Shown: positions 1 to 11,300 of the stretch, one piece after another
How positions within the stretch are numbered: position 1 is the first letter of the stretch
Layout of the letters: each line of letters starts with the position of its first letter
Program-made: the position numbers and the translations under genes
Assembly (NCBI GenBank): GCA_019614645.1
Contig: JABWDB010000002.1
Location: 26,215,501 to 26,279,500 of the forward strand
Reading direction: 5' to 3'
DNA from: Stratiolaelaps scimitus
Lineage: Eukaryota > Arthropoda > Arachnida > Mesostigmata > Laelapidae
DNA: 64,000 nt
Notes under the pieces: model-generated
The model's input: only the letters and a program-made list of their open reading frames with translations
Told to the model about the DNA's origin: nothing
The model's database searches: none

Positions 1-223
1 CAAGCCCGATGCCCTCCTCCTCCAGGAAGTCAGTTAGAGTCTCGAGTTGACCCGATTTTCTCAGCCCTCCTGTCCCAGCATTCAGATGCAGCGCTGCAAA
101 GTTACTAAAGGCCGTTGTTCTCCCACCATTCAAGCCTGGGACTAACAATTCAGCATCTCCTTGCCACTTCTGGCAATCACTCACATTATAACAATCTGAG
201 TTGGGTAAATGAACATTTGTCAT
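1..223 (-). CDS. Non-LTR retrotransposon ORF2, N-terminal part (endonuclease start), runs off the left edge
   Basis: The minus strand is open from an ATG at 223-221 to the window edge, about 74 codons, with no stop. After a poorly conserved leader of about 40 residues it reads FAALHLNAGTGGLRKSGQL and then an acidic helix ending EEEGIGL. This matches the layout of the first strand and helix of the exonuclease-endonuclease-phosphatase domain that opens ORF2 of R1/Jockey/I-group elements. The family enzyme nicks target DNA and the following reverse transcriptase copies element RNA there. The catalytic residues and the RT lie outside the window. The ATG is one base after the ORF1 stop (TAA, T, ATG), so ORF2 is probably translated by termination-reinitiation. 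The open frame suggests a young copy. The identification rests on a short stretch, the upstream gag ORF and the spacing. Confidence 0.72.
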   Translation of the reverse strand, partial: MTNVHLPNSDCYNVSDCQKWQGDAELLVPGLNGGRTTAFSNFAALHLNAGTGGLRKSGQLETLTDFLEEEGIGL

Positions 224-224
224 A

Positions 225-1283
225 TTATATTGTTACTTTTCTTATTTTTGCCCCCGCCCCCATAGTAAAAACTGCACTTATAAGAGGCTGTAGAACGCGC
301 ATAAGGTTTTTTAAGTGATTGGCAGCTCGAGGACTCATCGCATTTAGGAGACGTAACAACGGCTGCATTGAAATCGCCATGTTCCCTCCTCTAAAAATGC
401 GCTTTTTCTTCGGCGCCGACTTCCGTGGTCCCGACTCATTCGTCGCCGGTCGCTTGGCTGCCTGTGGACCCGGTTTTATCTTCACCTGCCGTTCGGCCGC
501 CTGTGGTAGCCGCGTCATGCCCGGCAGATTGACTCTTGTCTCCGATCCAGAAGGCGTGTCTAAAACTAGCGACCGTACCACTGCAGCGTACGAAGGCTGA
601 GACGTTTCGGCGGGAACAGCGGGCACTGACCCCGTTTCCGGCTGCGGGGGGGTAGACGGAGTATGCACTACCGCGACTTTGCGAGCCTCAGGATGGTCCG
701 CTCTCAGCTGCTGAATCAATCTACACTCCATCCAGGCCTTACGCCTTTCAATTTCACAAGCCCGCAGCGGGCAGTTCGGAGACGACGCCGAGTGTGCTCC
801 CTTGCAGTTAACACACCGTGGCGCATTTCTGCACTTGTCCATAAGATGCCCCGCTTTTCCGCATCTCTTACATGCTACCTCATTCCGACAGAATGAGGCG
901 ATGTGACCAAGTTGTTGGCATCGAAAGCAAGCGATGGGGGTGCCCGCATGCATCACGACCTTATGGGCCCTATAAGCAAGAAATACCTCTGCAGGCGGAA
1001 TTTTGTGGAATTGCAATAGTACGCGATCTGTTGGGAACTCGCGGAGCTCCCCATTAACGCGTTTCTTTATGCATTCACGCTTGACGGTAGTGACACCTAC
1101 TTTCTCCAATGCTACTAGGATTTCATTCTCCGAGAAACCCCTGTCGACTAGCAGGCTAAATAATGACATAAGATAATAGCCAATAACTTCAACCAATTCA
1201 ATTGTACTAAACATCATGCAGTTGCTGTGGTTTAAGCCGAGCTCCCAAGGCTTTGTAAAAAATAACTTGTATATGCATGACAT
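225..1283 (-). CDS. Non-LTR retrotransposon ORF1, gag-like nucleic-acid-binding protein with three zinc knuckles
   Basis: A 352-codon intact frame. Three cysteine knuckles stand in a row: C119-C122-H127-C132 (CX2CX4HX4C), C138-C141-H146-C151 (CX2CX4HX4C) and C157-C160-H164-C171 (CX2CX3HX6C). This arrangement is typical of ORF1 in R1, Jockey and I-group elements, whose product coats element RNA in a ribonucleoprotein. Residues about 45-115, before the knuckles, resemble the usual RRM-like gag segment (…VGVTTVKRE… then VLLQFHKIP). The C-terminal third is Pro/Ser-rich and then strongly basic (APKKKRIF near residue 294). The true start is uncertain: Met39 (codon at 1169) begins the part that looks like gag, and the first 38 residues may come from flanking DNA behind a 5' truncation. 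The TAA at 227-225 is followed after one base by ORF2. Confidence 0.87.
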   Translation of the reverse strand: MSCIYKLFFTKPWELGLNHSNCMMFSTIELVEVIGYYLMSLFSLLVDRGFSENEILVALEKVGVTTVKRECIKKRVNGELREFPTDRVLLQFHKIPPAEVFLAYRAHKVVMHAGTPIACFRCQQLGHIASFCRNEVACKRCGKAGHLMDKCRNAPRCVNCKGAHSASSPNCPLRACEIERRKAWMECRLIQQLRADHPEARKVAVVHTPSTPPQPETGSVPAVPAETSQPSYAAVVRSLVLDTPSGSETRVNLPGMTRLPQAAERQVKIKPGPQAAKRPATNESGPRKSAPKKKRIFRGGNMAISMQPLLRLLNAMSPRAANHLKNLMRVLQPLISAVFTMGAGAKIRKVTI

Positions 1284-4059
1284 TTTGCTGAGCTCTTATT
1301 GCAAATTAGGACTATTACGAAATCAGAATATATAGCTATCGCTCTCCGAAATGTTTGAAAGCATATATTGATGTCAATAAAAATACTTGATACCTTGAGA
1401 ATGGTATGTTCACAAAAGAACTGAAATGACCTATTGTCAAATGTCCTCCCAAGACAAGCCACTGTATTTTTTTGCAGACGGCGTATACGAGTCCTCTCTC
1501 GAAAAAGTTTCAAAGGCACTCGTTCATTCAGTGAAGCAATCCTACACTTAGCAGATAGCATTAATTAGCACGCTACAAAGAACTCAAAGTGGCTAACTTT
1601 TTCATTTATTAATTAATATGAACATCATTAGTAGCCAGAACAGTTAGAAAAAGAGGGCCACGGCGAAACCGAGAAATATATGTGTGAATCCCATTCTGGC
1701 GGGTCTCCATTTAACAGCCTCTCGTCTTGTACGCCCTTTGCTCCAGCTAACGTGAATCTGGAAAAGTTCAACATTCCAGTTGTAGTAGTAATAGTTACAC
1801 TATTAGTCACACCTGCGCAAACTGCGGTGGAACTACCCGCGTTGACTTCAGGTGTTGATTGATGGCAGAACAAATATCTCGTTTGCCCCAGCTTTTACTC
1901 AGGATAGATGGTGCTGCGAGTGTGTCGACGTCGACGGAATGAATTTCGTGAAGTGGATAATCATTTGCGTTACGAGATTTGTTGAAGTCTAATGCGACTA
2001 TCGTCCGAAGAGTAGCCGTTATGTAACATCGCTTGCTGGTTTGAGGGACTAACACTGCTTAGTTAACACTGCTAACACAGCTTAGAAAGATTGCGGGGAC
2101 TTTCCGAATCCCTGTGCATATTGTTGGTGCATGGTGGCAAGGACTTGGTTCAATTCGAACTTGGTTTCGTTACTATGGGTTGTATGATAAACATAAATAG
2201 GATCGGTTCATTCTACACGATGAACATATGGGTATTCGCATGAGTCATTATAATAATATCCTGAATGTTCTAGACATACATTGAACCAAAGTGGAGACGG
2301 AAATTATTAAAGATAAATACTTGCTACCAAAATAGACCAATTTGTCTTGTACGGACGTCAATACAAGCCCAGAGAGTAGAGAACATGCAAGATTGATTGG
2401 ATAGATAGAGTCAGAAAACAAAGCGAACGATGCCGGTTAGAGACGATTCGGACGATCTTCGGCCGAAATCCGATCAGGAAGGTAGAGAAGAATTGATGCC
2501 CAGTGTCGGGAGTAATAATATAGCGAGACAGATTAACATTGTTACACGTGTACATTGTACAACATACAAAACGGCAAGAATTTTACCAAGAATAGCAATA
2601 GTACTAATCCTATACCTTAAAGCATGTTAAGGTTGTATGTGACATGTAGGTTTATATGTACACGTCGACGATCCCGAAAACGACTCTTATCATTTTGATG
2701 ATTTTTGTCGAATGTACGCATAGTTGGAATGGGAAACACCTAGGAAAAATCAGATTCATTTGTTAAAATATGTTTCGCTGTAACGTTGTATAGTGAGAAC
2801 AAGATGATATCTTGGGTCGTGATTTCAGCAAACATTGAAAATTTGTAAGATATTCAAACTGAGAAGTTCAAACTAGTGTTTTTTTTATTTTCCGCCTCTT
2901 CTGGTATAAGATCGAATGTTAAAATCGTTGAGCATTCCTGAAAAATAACAATGTAACAGGATGACTTCATTGTGCGGTGTTCAATCCCATAAGGTTTAGG
3001 TTAGACCAGGGAACGCAGCAGGATAGCCTAGGCAGTACGCCAATGTGTGATGAAAAGCATATCAAGACAGGTATAAATAACAGAAAGTATAAATACATCT
3101 ATGGAGCGAGGTGGACTACTACAATACAATGTACACTGGGATGAGCCATAGCAAAGGGTATAATTCTGCTCTCCTACGAGGTGACGTAGGTACAAATATA
3201 GACAAGCGGGCGTGTATAACTATCGGCTAATCCCATAATGCAATATTGCGGTTATCTCTGCCCCAAGGGACGAAACAAGTTGCCTATATATATAGCAAAG
3301 GTTTAATGACAACAGAACCTATCCATAGTTTTTGTTTATCGTTCTATCAGTGTCATCAATTCGTGGCCTCCAATGGACGAACCAAACCCTTCACTACATA
3401 TACACGTATTTATAGGTAATAAAGACGAATGTATCTGGTGGAATCTTGGGTTGAATAATATTTTCCAATAGATCAATCAAAACACAATGCGACAATGGAA
3501 CGTAGATCTCGGCTTCGTTTTTCTATAAGTAAGAAATTTAGTGTTGCGTTACATGACAATTTGAATTAACGGTCTGTGCTGGAAACTGGTGAGATTATGG
3601 AGCAGTTCCAACATTAACTCCTGGTTATTATGTTCAAATGAATATCTACTATATTTTGTATCATATACAATATAATATAGAAGTCTGTTCAACTATTGAC
3701 TTGGCCGTGTGATATGAAAGCATATCAAAAGGAACCTTGGCTAGTTAGGACGAGAACTCATTATAGAGCCTAATAACAACTCGGGCTTCAGTTAGTTAAA
3801 TCCATGTAAATGGTTCAAATTCGTTCAAAAACTTGAGTGATCGTTTATTTATAATGTTATAATAAGATCTTTATAATAGCTTCAGCTGACCTTCACCACA
3901 GCCCATTTGATATAATATTGACAGTGAAGCAATGCCTGTAGTCAGTTCCGAAGTAAATATCCAGAACAGACAAAATCACAGACATAATACATAGGGATTC
4001 GATAAAGAGCGAAATTCAATTAATGGATAGGAAAAAAGATTGTTGAGGTTGAATCGATC
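1284..4059. other. AT-rich non-coding stretch
   Basis: No open frame here looks like protein, and I see no tRNA-like or inverted structure of note. The stretch lies upstream (5') of the retrotransposon on the minus strand. If the element is 5'-truncated, the junction is near 1170-1290 and this is old host DNA. The rest is scattered short A/T runs. Confidence 0.5.
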
Positions 4060-5660
4060 CAAATATATATAACAGTCATTTCTGTTCTATCGCTGAGCGC
4101 GTCGTCGAACCAGATCTGGAAAAGTAGAAGAGATGTCCCGTAGTGAGTTTGCGTAGCTTGTCAGTTTATGGCAGATATTGCGCCTCTATCTTGCGCCACT
4201 TCATATTCTAGTAACAGTTGCAATATTTTTCGAGTTTGCATTCGCCAAACAAAAAAAAACTCTCATCTCAGCAGATGCAGCCGTTCATCCTGTGACGGGA
4301 TGGCCGAAGACGAGGTATACGAGTGTTTCACTGGCAAGTTGTGTACACGCCGCCGTTAGCGATGAAGCCACAGAACAGTAACAGCAGAATAACAAAACAA
4401 GTAATAGAAAAGGAATGTTAGCTGTTAAGTCAGCCGGCGAGGTTCAATTTGGAATGGCGTGCCGTCCCGGAGTCTAAGCAGTGGCGGCGGCGGCCGCTGC
4501 GATGCGGTTGTTGTTGTTCATGGTGCTGCTATGAGCGCGTGCTAAATGTATCCACTGCTACTTCTGCTGGTGAGAGAAGAAACTAATTGTTTTGCTGCAC
4601 CGGAACGGAGGCAAATTCAGCGAGTCGCCACTGTTTTTTCGGTAGCCAATTTTCTCTCTTTCTGCTGAAGCCGTAGAACGGCGAGGAGCTTCTGCTCAAA
4701 TTGTTCGCTTTCGTAATGGGCATTCTGTCTGCATTGGTACGTACCCACTAGTCGACTTGACTATTTATACTAATTACTGCAAATGTCTAAACACTCTAAG
4801 TGGGAGGATAAGTGTAAAACATGATATGGACATATTTTTTCTGCTATGTATGTCACATTCATATACGGATTTGCACGCTACACAGTGCGAATAATAACAT
4901 CAGGCGAAATGCAGCTTCTATTCTCTAAAATGCGTTCTTATTATTAGTATTATAATGTATCTATTATAGGTCCCGTAGAAAAACCGCCTCTCATTCCCTC
5001 TCTCTCTCTCTCTCCCTCTTGGGATTCTCACTGGCCGGGTGTTCTCGACAGAGAGAGCTGCATTTGTGTTTCACTGTCGGATCGGTTGCCTGTATATGTG
5101 AGCCTACGGGATATGTTGCGTTTGGTAGATGGTCTCATGTCGCACCTGCCCGTCTGGGTCACGCGGCTTGACGATACGGCAGCTACGAGCGCAGGCGGTT
5201 TCGGCTTCGAACTCGGTTAAAGTGACGGCACCGAAGTCGAATACCCGAGGAGTCGACCGCATGACCGGAACGCAGGATCCGACCCGAACAGCGACGGGGA
5301 GGGTGCACTAGTGGTAACAGGGATAGCGGGTCAGAAGAGCAGAAATTGCCGAAGAAAGAAGATCAGAAAGAAAAAACAGCACCCCGCTATGAAGGTTGGG
5401 GCACCCTAAGGGCTACCTAAGGGAATGCATATAGCAGCCACCCTCCGCTTTAAGATGAGCACTTTTCGCTTCTTGCCTCGTAAACAACGCGCCACGCTTC
5501 AAAACTCTTCTCGTTTTAGGCACAGCCAGACGAGAACAACAACGGCAACAGCAACAACAATAACGCTAACTCTTACCGACCATTGTATCCATAATAGCCG
5601 AACACGGCTCTTACGCGACTACATAGAAAGAAAAGCCACAAACAACTGAGGGCGATTGTG
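4060..5660. promoter_or_regulatory. GC- and CpG-richer block, possible promoter or 5' leader
   Basis: Base composition shifts against the AT-rich flanks. There is a GGC run near 4480-4500, a CT tract at about 4997-5019, and many CpGs at 5050-5310 and 5450-5640. Two short frames on the plus strand (4168-4359 and 5129-5311) have no recognisable domain, and I do not call them genes. Such mixed CpG and simple-repeat blocks are common at arthropod promoters and long 5' leaders, but no TATA box, start site or exon can be assigned. Confidence 0.25.
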
Positions 5661-6396
5661 ATGGCCTATGATTGGACAAATGAACAAAGTTACATGAAGT
5701 GTGTCATCGTTATCGATGCACACAGCTAACAAATGATAGCAACCCGAATACTCGTAAATAAATGAATTACGAAACAGCTGGTTGCGTATATTCATTGTTT
5801 TGTATCATATTTGCGCGGTGGGGAACGCATAAGCAAAATCGACATTTTTCGGAGATACTTACGAAGGTTTTTCAAGGTAATCACTCAAATCTTTATATTT
5901 AGAAAACGTGGTGTGGATAAGCTTGATTTTTAGCTACATAAGTAAATATGATATAATAACATTTTCTCTTTTGGCAGAATTAAATGAACTCGATTCTCTT
6001 ATTTTGAGAAAATATGTAATATTACTGGGTGAAATTTTAAAGCCTCAACACATTTGCTCTAAAGTCTTTTCTTCGGCTCGCATTCATCCCGTAGAGCGTA
6101 ACACGAACTATTTGGTTGATAAACCCTTAGATTTTCCTTCGCATGCCGTCATCTACATAATGTTGCTCCATATGTCTACATATGGAGCAACTTCGTCATC
6201 TACATATTATGTTGTATCTACGCTCTATTCAATTTACAAATAACCATCGAACTTAGCAATCGCAATGACACGATACTTGTGTCACTGAAGCTGGCTTTTC
6301 TACGGCTCAAATCAATGATATTTCCTATCATCTCAAATAGACCAACCACAATGATGATACTATTACGAAGAGCACACAATGCACACACACACGTGC
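5661..6396. other. AT-rich non-coding stretch before the SINE-A pair
   Basis: No supported gene. The 111-codon frame at 5908-6243 is AT-driven, with no domain. A short perfect hairpin within 13-base direct repeats sits at 6147-6206 and has its own entry. Confidence 0.5.
6147..6206. repeat. Perfect 14-bp hairpin inside 13-base direct repeats
   Basis: GTTGCTCCATATGT at 6162-6175 is followed after two bases (CT) by its exact reverse complement at 6178-6191. The 30-base hairpin lies between two identical copies of CGTCATCTACATA at 6147-6159 and 6194-6206. Direct repeats bracketing a short palindrome resemble a tiny foldback insertion with its target duplication, or a template-switch product of replication. 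No coding function is seen. Confidence 0.8.
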
Positions 6397-6552
6397 AAAA
6401 TAGTAGCCGAATACGTCATGGGTTCGACCCTCACCGTTGCATATTTGCAGTTTAAGGAGGTTCATGTTACGAAGCAGTGCCGAAAGCAGTTCTACCGTGG
6501 TCGCTAAATGTTGGCTGTGAGTCAGCCCGGAAAATTTGCTTAGACGTGCAAA
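6397..6552 (+). repeat. SINE-A copy 1 (tRNA-derived short interspersed element)
   Basis: The plus strand carries a B-box-like GGGTTCGACCC, then CACCGTTGCATATTTGCA, a central GCCGAAAGCAGTTCTACCGTGG, and a conserved end AAATGTTGGCTGTGAGTCAG. The same blocks in the same order occur, on the minus strand, at 6760-6930, 35952-36117 and 46851-47025, and in part on the plus strand at 54976-55070. This copy ends in an A-run (about 6549-6556), as expected for a retroposed element. The tRNA-like head is truncated. Such elements are Pol III transcribed and moved by LINE enzymes; this copy is surely not autonomous. The left boundary is approximate. Confidence 0.75.
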
Positions 6553-6759
6553 AAAAACGATATGCCATCGCAGCCGCTATTGTTTACTTGTGAGCCTCAC
6601 CTGAGTATTGCAGTAATAATCACGCTAGCGAGAGACTTAATGGGTCCGTCAACGACCATCAGCTCTACGATGATGACGATAACGAGGGTGCTCATAGCTT
6701 TCATCGACCCCACCATTATCTCCTGCTCGGTTGCATCGGTTATGCAAACGATTGATAGG

Positions 6760-6930
6760 CCTCCGGCCGAACTGCTTTCGGCATTGTTTCGTAAGACGGA
6801 CAACCCCTTTATATGCAAATGTGCGATGGTAGGGATCGAACCCGTGCATCTATGTCCCTCCTCCATGGACGAAAAAAAGGCCTTCAGCCGTATTGCGGCT
6901 AAGTGCAACAGGTCGATGTAATACGGCCTC
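6760..6930 (-). repeat. SINE-A copy 2, inverted relative to copy 1
   Basis: Read on the minus strand: a head starting GAGGCCG at 6930, a stem-loop AGCCGCAATACGGCT, B-box GGGTTCGATCCC near 6843-6832, CGCACATTTGCA, TTGTCCGTCTTACGAA and then GCCGAAAGCAGTTC. These are the SINE-A blocks. The tail block present in copy 1 is missing or diverged here. Together with copy 1, about 200 bases away on the other strand, it forms an inverted pair. Confidence 0.75.
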
Positions 6931-7690
6931 ATTAGACGACTTGACAATTTTGAAGTGCACTGTCTGCCTTGGGGAACGTCATTACTATTCAATTAGGATA
7001 ATGAAATTTCATCTTTTAGATATACAATAATTTGGAATTTGTTCTAGGGATTATAAATACTGTAATAGAGTATAACGGTAGAACGTACACTGCACAACTC
7101 AAAAAGAGATTTATCTATGCATTTATTAAATTATTCAGTTTAATTAGTGCACATTACTGCCGCACATATACAATTTAATATTTGGTCCGCACTCTGTAGT
7201 CCTCTCTGTGTCCTCTATCTCCTGGAATAATCAACTGGGCCAGCTCGGACAAGCCGCGAATGTCACAAGTGGTAAATTGGGAACAACTAACTTACCAATC
7301 ATCCAAATCCTCTATTCAGTACATAACAATTCAAAATAGCAATCGCCATTCCCAACATTTTGACGTCTTATTTCTCCTCAGCAAATACATATCTTGCAAC
7401 ATTTCGCCATGATTGCAACATTACCTGAGGGATCCAAATCACCCCTTTTTTTTTGATACCCGGAAGATAAAGAAGACGTTTCTGCCAAGGCTCGTTAATA
7501 TTCCATCCAATTGCTATATAGTCGTCGCTCCGAGCTGACATCACCCACGAGGGCTATTTCGCTCACCCTCGGCGTCGCTATTCACATTCAGCCTTTCTAT
7601 ATTAAGCAATCGTAAATCATTGCCTCTTATCTTTCCGAATGAGTAAACCCTTAATAGATGGCTCAGTCGTCTCACGTCTTATCGAGGCCT

Positions 7691-7730
<40 letters not shown>

Positions 7731-10599
7731 ATTTACATGCTTTTAGTGCGGCCGCATACTCAAATACCCGTGCATCGATCTTAATGTTATAGGCGTACAT
7801 GGCTGTGTTTTTGTTATTTTGGCTGACGCCTCCGGCTGCAGACAAAAGTAGCGGTCAATTTTTGGTGGACTAAAATTGAGGCACGCTTTGAGCCGCTGGG
7901 GGTGTCGTAATGTCGGTATACTGTAAGAGGGCCCCATCGACACCCCGCCGATACTTATGAACATGAATTGACCGCTTTCGTTAGGTTGGGTTCTCTATTA
8001 GCAGCTATCTAGCGTACTATGGAACGGGGCCAACATACACAGCGGTACTAGCGCTTTCTTAAATTGATGAGGAAGATTTGCCCAGTGAGGGGATTCGGAC
8101 AGTCATGAATCGACCGCCGCCGCCGCCGTCGACATAGTTAACGCTGTACGCTCTACAATGAAAGGCTGTACAGAGCACGCTGAGACAACCCAATATTTCT
8201 TGGTATCTAACTATATATTTATATATATGCACATGGGCATCGATAGATAAGATCAAGATTTGGTTTATTGACGTAGCTGCAGTTGTTTTTTTAAATGCTT
8301 AAGTTCTCGTAAAAATAATAGTGATAATGAAGTGTCACATCGTGTGTTATTTTCTTTAAAATGCGGCCTATTACCGGCAAAAGGACAGTAATGGCAGTAA
8401 TATTTACATAATTTTCGTTATTATAAAAATAACAGTATATATATTTGTGTATATATATATTTTTGCGGACGTTGCTGCACAAATAAATTTATACACTCCA
8501 TGCATTAATAACAACATAAATACATAAAAGTTACGATTCACTTCATTATTGTATACATTATATAACACAGCTGATTTATATACATTATCTATTATGTGAC
8601 CGTTCCTTCTTTAAATAATCCTGTTAAAAATATTACACTTGAAGTGCTCAGTGCCGTGAATATGCAATATTTTAGATAAATAGATAGCATTAGATTTGCG
8701 TTTTTTCTTGGATGCAGCCAGCCGAGGGAATCAACAATCAATTACTCTTTTATATTAAGAAGATACCTCTCAGGTGGAACAAGATCTATAGTAAGCGGAA
8801 CTACAAAGCGAAAGTCAGTAAGTCTCATTTTCCATTTAAATTATATTCAAAATCTACAGGGAAAGCTCTGCATACTTGCCTTGTCAATATCTGTATGTAT
8901 ATGTTTATATATGTATGTATACATATGCATGCCATTTGTCAAGTGCCTTAGTTTATGTCCCTAATGAGTCATGTCCGCACGAGCAGAACCGATGGGGCCT
9001 GACAATGGCAGCTCGAACAAAACAGTAATGTACTACCAATACAATGACGGCTTTTGGTTGCTCCATAGTTCGTAGTAGCCAGGTCTAACCAGACAAGCTA
9101 TTTTTCATATCCTAATATGTACCTAGATGATGATAATAATAATTACTATAATTGAGGATGTTATCATCATTAGCTCGCATTATATTTATTACAACGGCCA
9201 TAGATGCCTTTCGGCGGGATGACACTAAAGTAGAAGCAACAGTGACATCGTCAGCTCATCAGTGCCAGCAGCTGTTCAACCATTTGACACCATCACCAGC
9301 AGCAGCTGCATCACACTGGTGGGGCAGGCATAATTGTCGTAGGTTTTCGACGCTAAGCCGAGACGCGCCGCACCGCAACACCTGAGGGAATAAAACCCTC
9401 GGAATCGATGAGGCGAGACCGACGCGCGAGATACCGGTTGATGCTCCCACCCTGTGATCCTGCTGCTGTTGAAGTCAGCTGCTACTGCTTCCTTGCTGTG
9501 TCTGTTAAAGGGTTGGAAGTCCGATAGGAGCCAGTTCTCCCGTATCGATCCGGGAGCACTTCGGTGCTATTTGTATTATTATTATTATTACTATTATCAG
9601 TACTTCTACGGTACTATTATCACTGCTCGCAGTTTTAGTCTATTCCATATATCGATAGATAGACTTACGTTTGACTTAATTAAGTTCAGTGGCAAACGAA
9701 TGACGATGACACTCGAACCAGTAAATACTATAAAAGGACCAATTACTACTACTATGCCTTTCGATAGAAATATCATACCGATATTATATAACAGATACGA
9801 CGAATGAATAATGTGACAAGTAGGATACTACAAGATCACTTGAGAGACACAGGAATAATTTTGCGATTCTTTTCAGTCCTTAGAAGAAAACCTTTAGATA
9901 AAAACCCTACATCGTACGCAAAACACATTATTTACATTAACAAAATAATCAGTATTATTCATTCTATACACAGGTTGTTCACGCGCCAAGCTGACGCGGT
10001 CGGCTAGTGACTCCCACTGCATTTTTAGTTCTGCCACTACATGAATCATTTGTACTGAATGATCGTACTCACCATCAGCTGAGTCAAGTGATCTCTCCAA
10101 TCCGAGGCTAAGACAGATATATATGTATATATATGTAGGATGCTGTGTTTTTTGTCGACACAACCGAATATCTCGCAGTTGTATCATGGACATCGATATC
10201 GATTTCATTGATCTATTCGTTGGCGATGTAAGCGTACGACGAATAGATTTGTACATGCTCAACGTAACGGATAAATTGATAAATTGTTACGTCGTGGGCA
10301 GCTGACATATAATACATGCAGGATTAGCTTTACATACACCACATTCTCGACACAGTATATTGCAGCCAAAAGTATCGTTTACGATCATATCTGTAGTGTT
10401 ATTACCTAGGCAGAGATAATGCCGTATCCAATGGCCCTCGTGTAACCCTGTATGTTTTACCACTAAGCCACGTGTTAAAGTCACAAAACAAATCAACCTT
10501 CCATTTATGTTTCTTCCAAGGTCTAGATTGAGACGATAACCAGCAATCAACCAACTTTAACAGAGAAAGTCAAAGGCCTCCACCCCCTCCCTCACGACA
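6931..10599. other. Long non-coding stretch
   Basis: AT-rich DNA with no supported gene. It holds a pure (TA)n tract at 7694-7727, short TA runs near 8214-8230 and 8440-8460, and triplet runs (GCC)n near 8113-8130 and (TTA)n near 9573-9598. Short frames at 8712-8951, 9152-9385, 9454-9807 and 10287-10550 (minus, Cys-rich end) have no domain or splice context and are not called. Confidence 0.5.
7694..7727. repeat. (TA)n microsatellite
   Basis: An uninterrupted alternating A/T tract of about 34 bases. It is one of at least ten such tracts in the window and has no coding role. Confidence 0.95.
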
Positions 10600-11300
10600 A
10601 GCTGTGATGAACGATTAATTTGAGCCTCTTTGACCGTAATGTTCCGTTACCCGCTTTGCTCGATTAATTTCGTACATCAAGCGTCCGTCTGTCTCGCGCT
10701 TGTCGTGGCAACGTTATCCGACCACTCGTCGTCTGCCTCAAGCTTCCGAAAAAAAGGGGGAAGAGGAATGGCCAAGGGACGACGTCGGGGCTATGCTCAT
10801 CTGAGGTCCTTGAGGGCGGCATCCAGAATCCGGAAGACGGCGGAATGCTATTAGCTGCTGCTGCTGCTAGAGTAAAGTATGGTGCGTCGATGCAGGATGA
10901 GCGGTAGCGGCAGTGGCGTTAGAGGGAGGCTGAAGAAAGAGATGACACTGTCACCACCACCACCACCGCCACCGCCACTATACTCCACAATAACAAACGA
11001 GAACAAGGATAGGACAGCACCAGCAGCAACTGAACCAAGAATAATAATAATAATATAACAAGAATGATTATACAAGAATAATAATCAATGAAAGAATAAG
11101 AACACGAAGAGGAACGACGCAAAATGAATAAAAACAGGAGAGAGAATAAATAACGCAATTGACTTTACGCAGATCGCTGAATGAAATCTTGTTCGACGAG
11201 AGACAACCAGCAGCAGCAACAACAACAACAACTACTACTACCACTATAACACAAGAGCAGCAGCCGAGTAATCTTTTATGTTAGCGCATATGCTGTTCTG
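10600..11300. repeat. Triplet-repeat-rich, GC-richer block
   Basis: It contains (CTG)n near 10855-10868, (CAC/CGC)n at about 10949-10978, (AAT)n at about 11038-11054 and CAG/CAA runs at about 11205-11240. The open frames read from it on the minus strand are single-residue runs and are artefacts. Glutamine-type triplets in non-coding leaders are common in arthropods, so a promoter or 5' leader is possible but not shown. Confidence 0.5.

Noticed and set aside
4412..4440. Short match to the SINE-A end block (AATGTTAGCTGTTAAGTCAG)
   Set aside because: Only about 25 bases, with no other SINE-A block before it. Could be chance.
10287..10550. Cys-rich end of an 87-codon minus-strand frame (CRECGVCKANPACIIC)
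   Set aside because: Cys spacing fits no zinc-binding or peptide family I know; no signal peptide or splice context.
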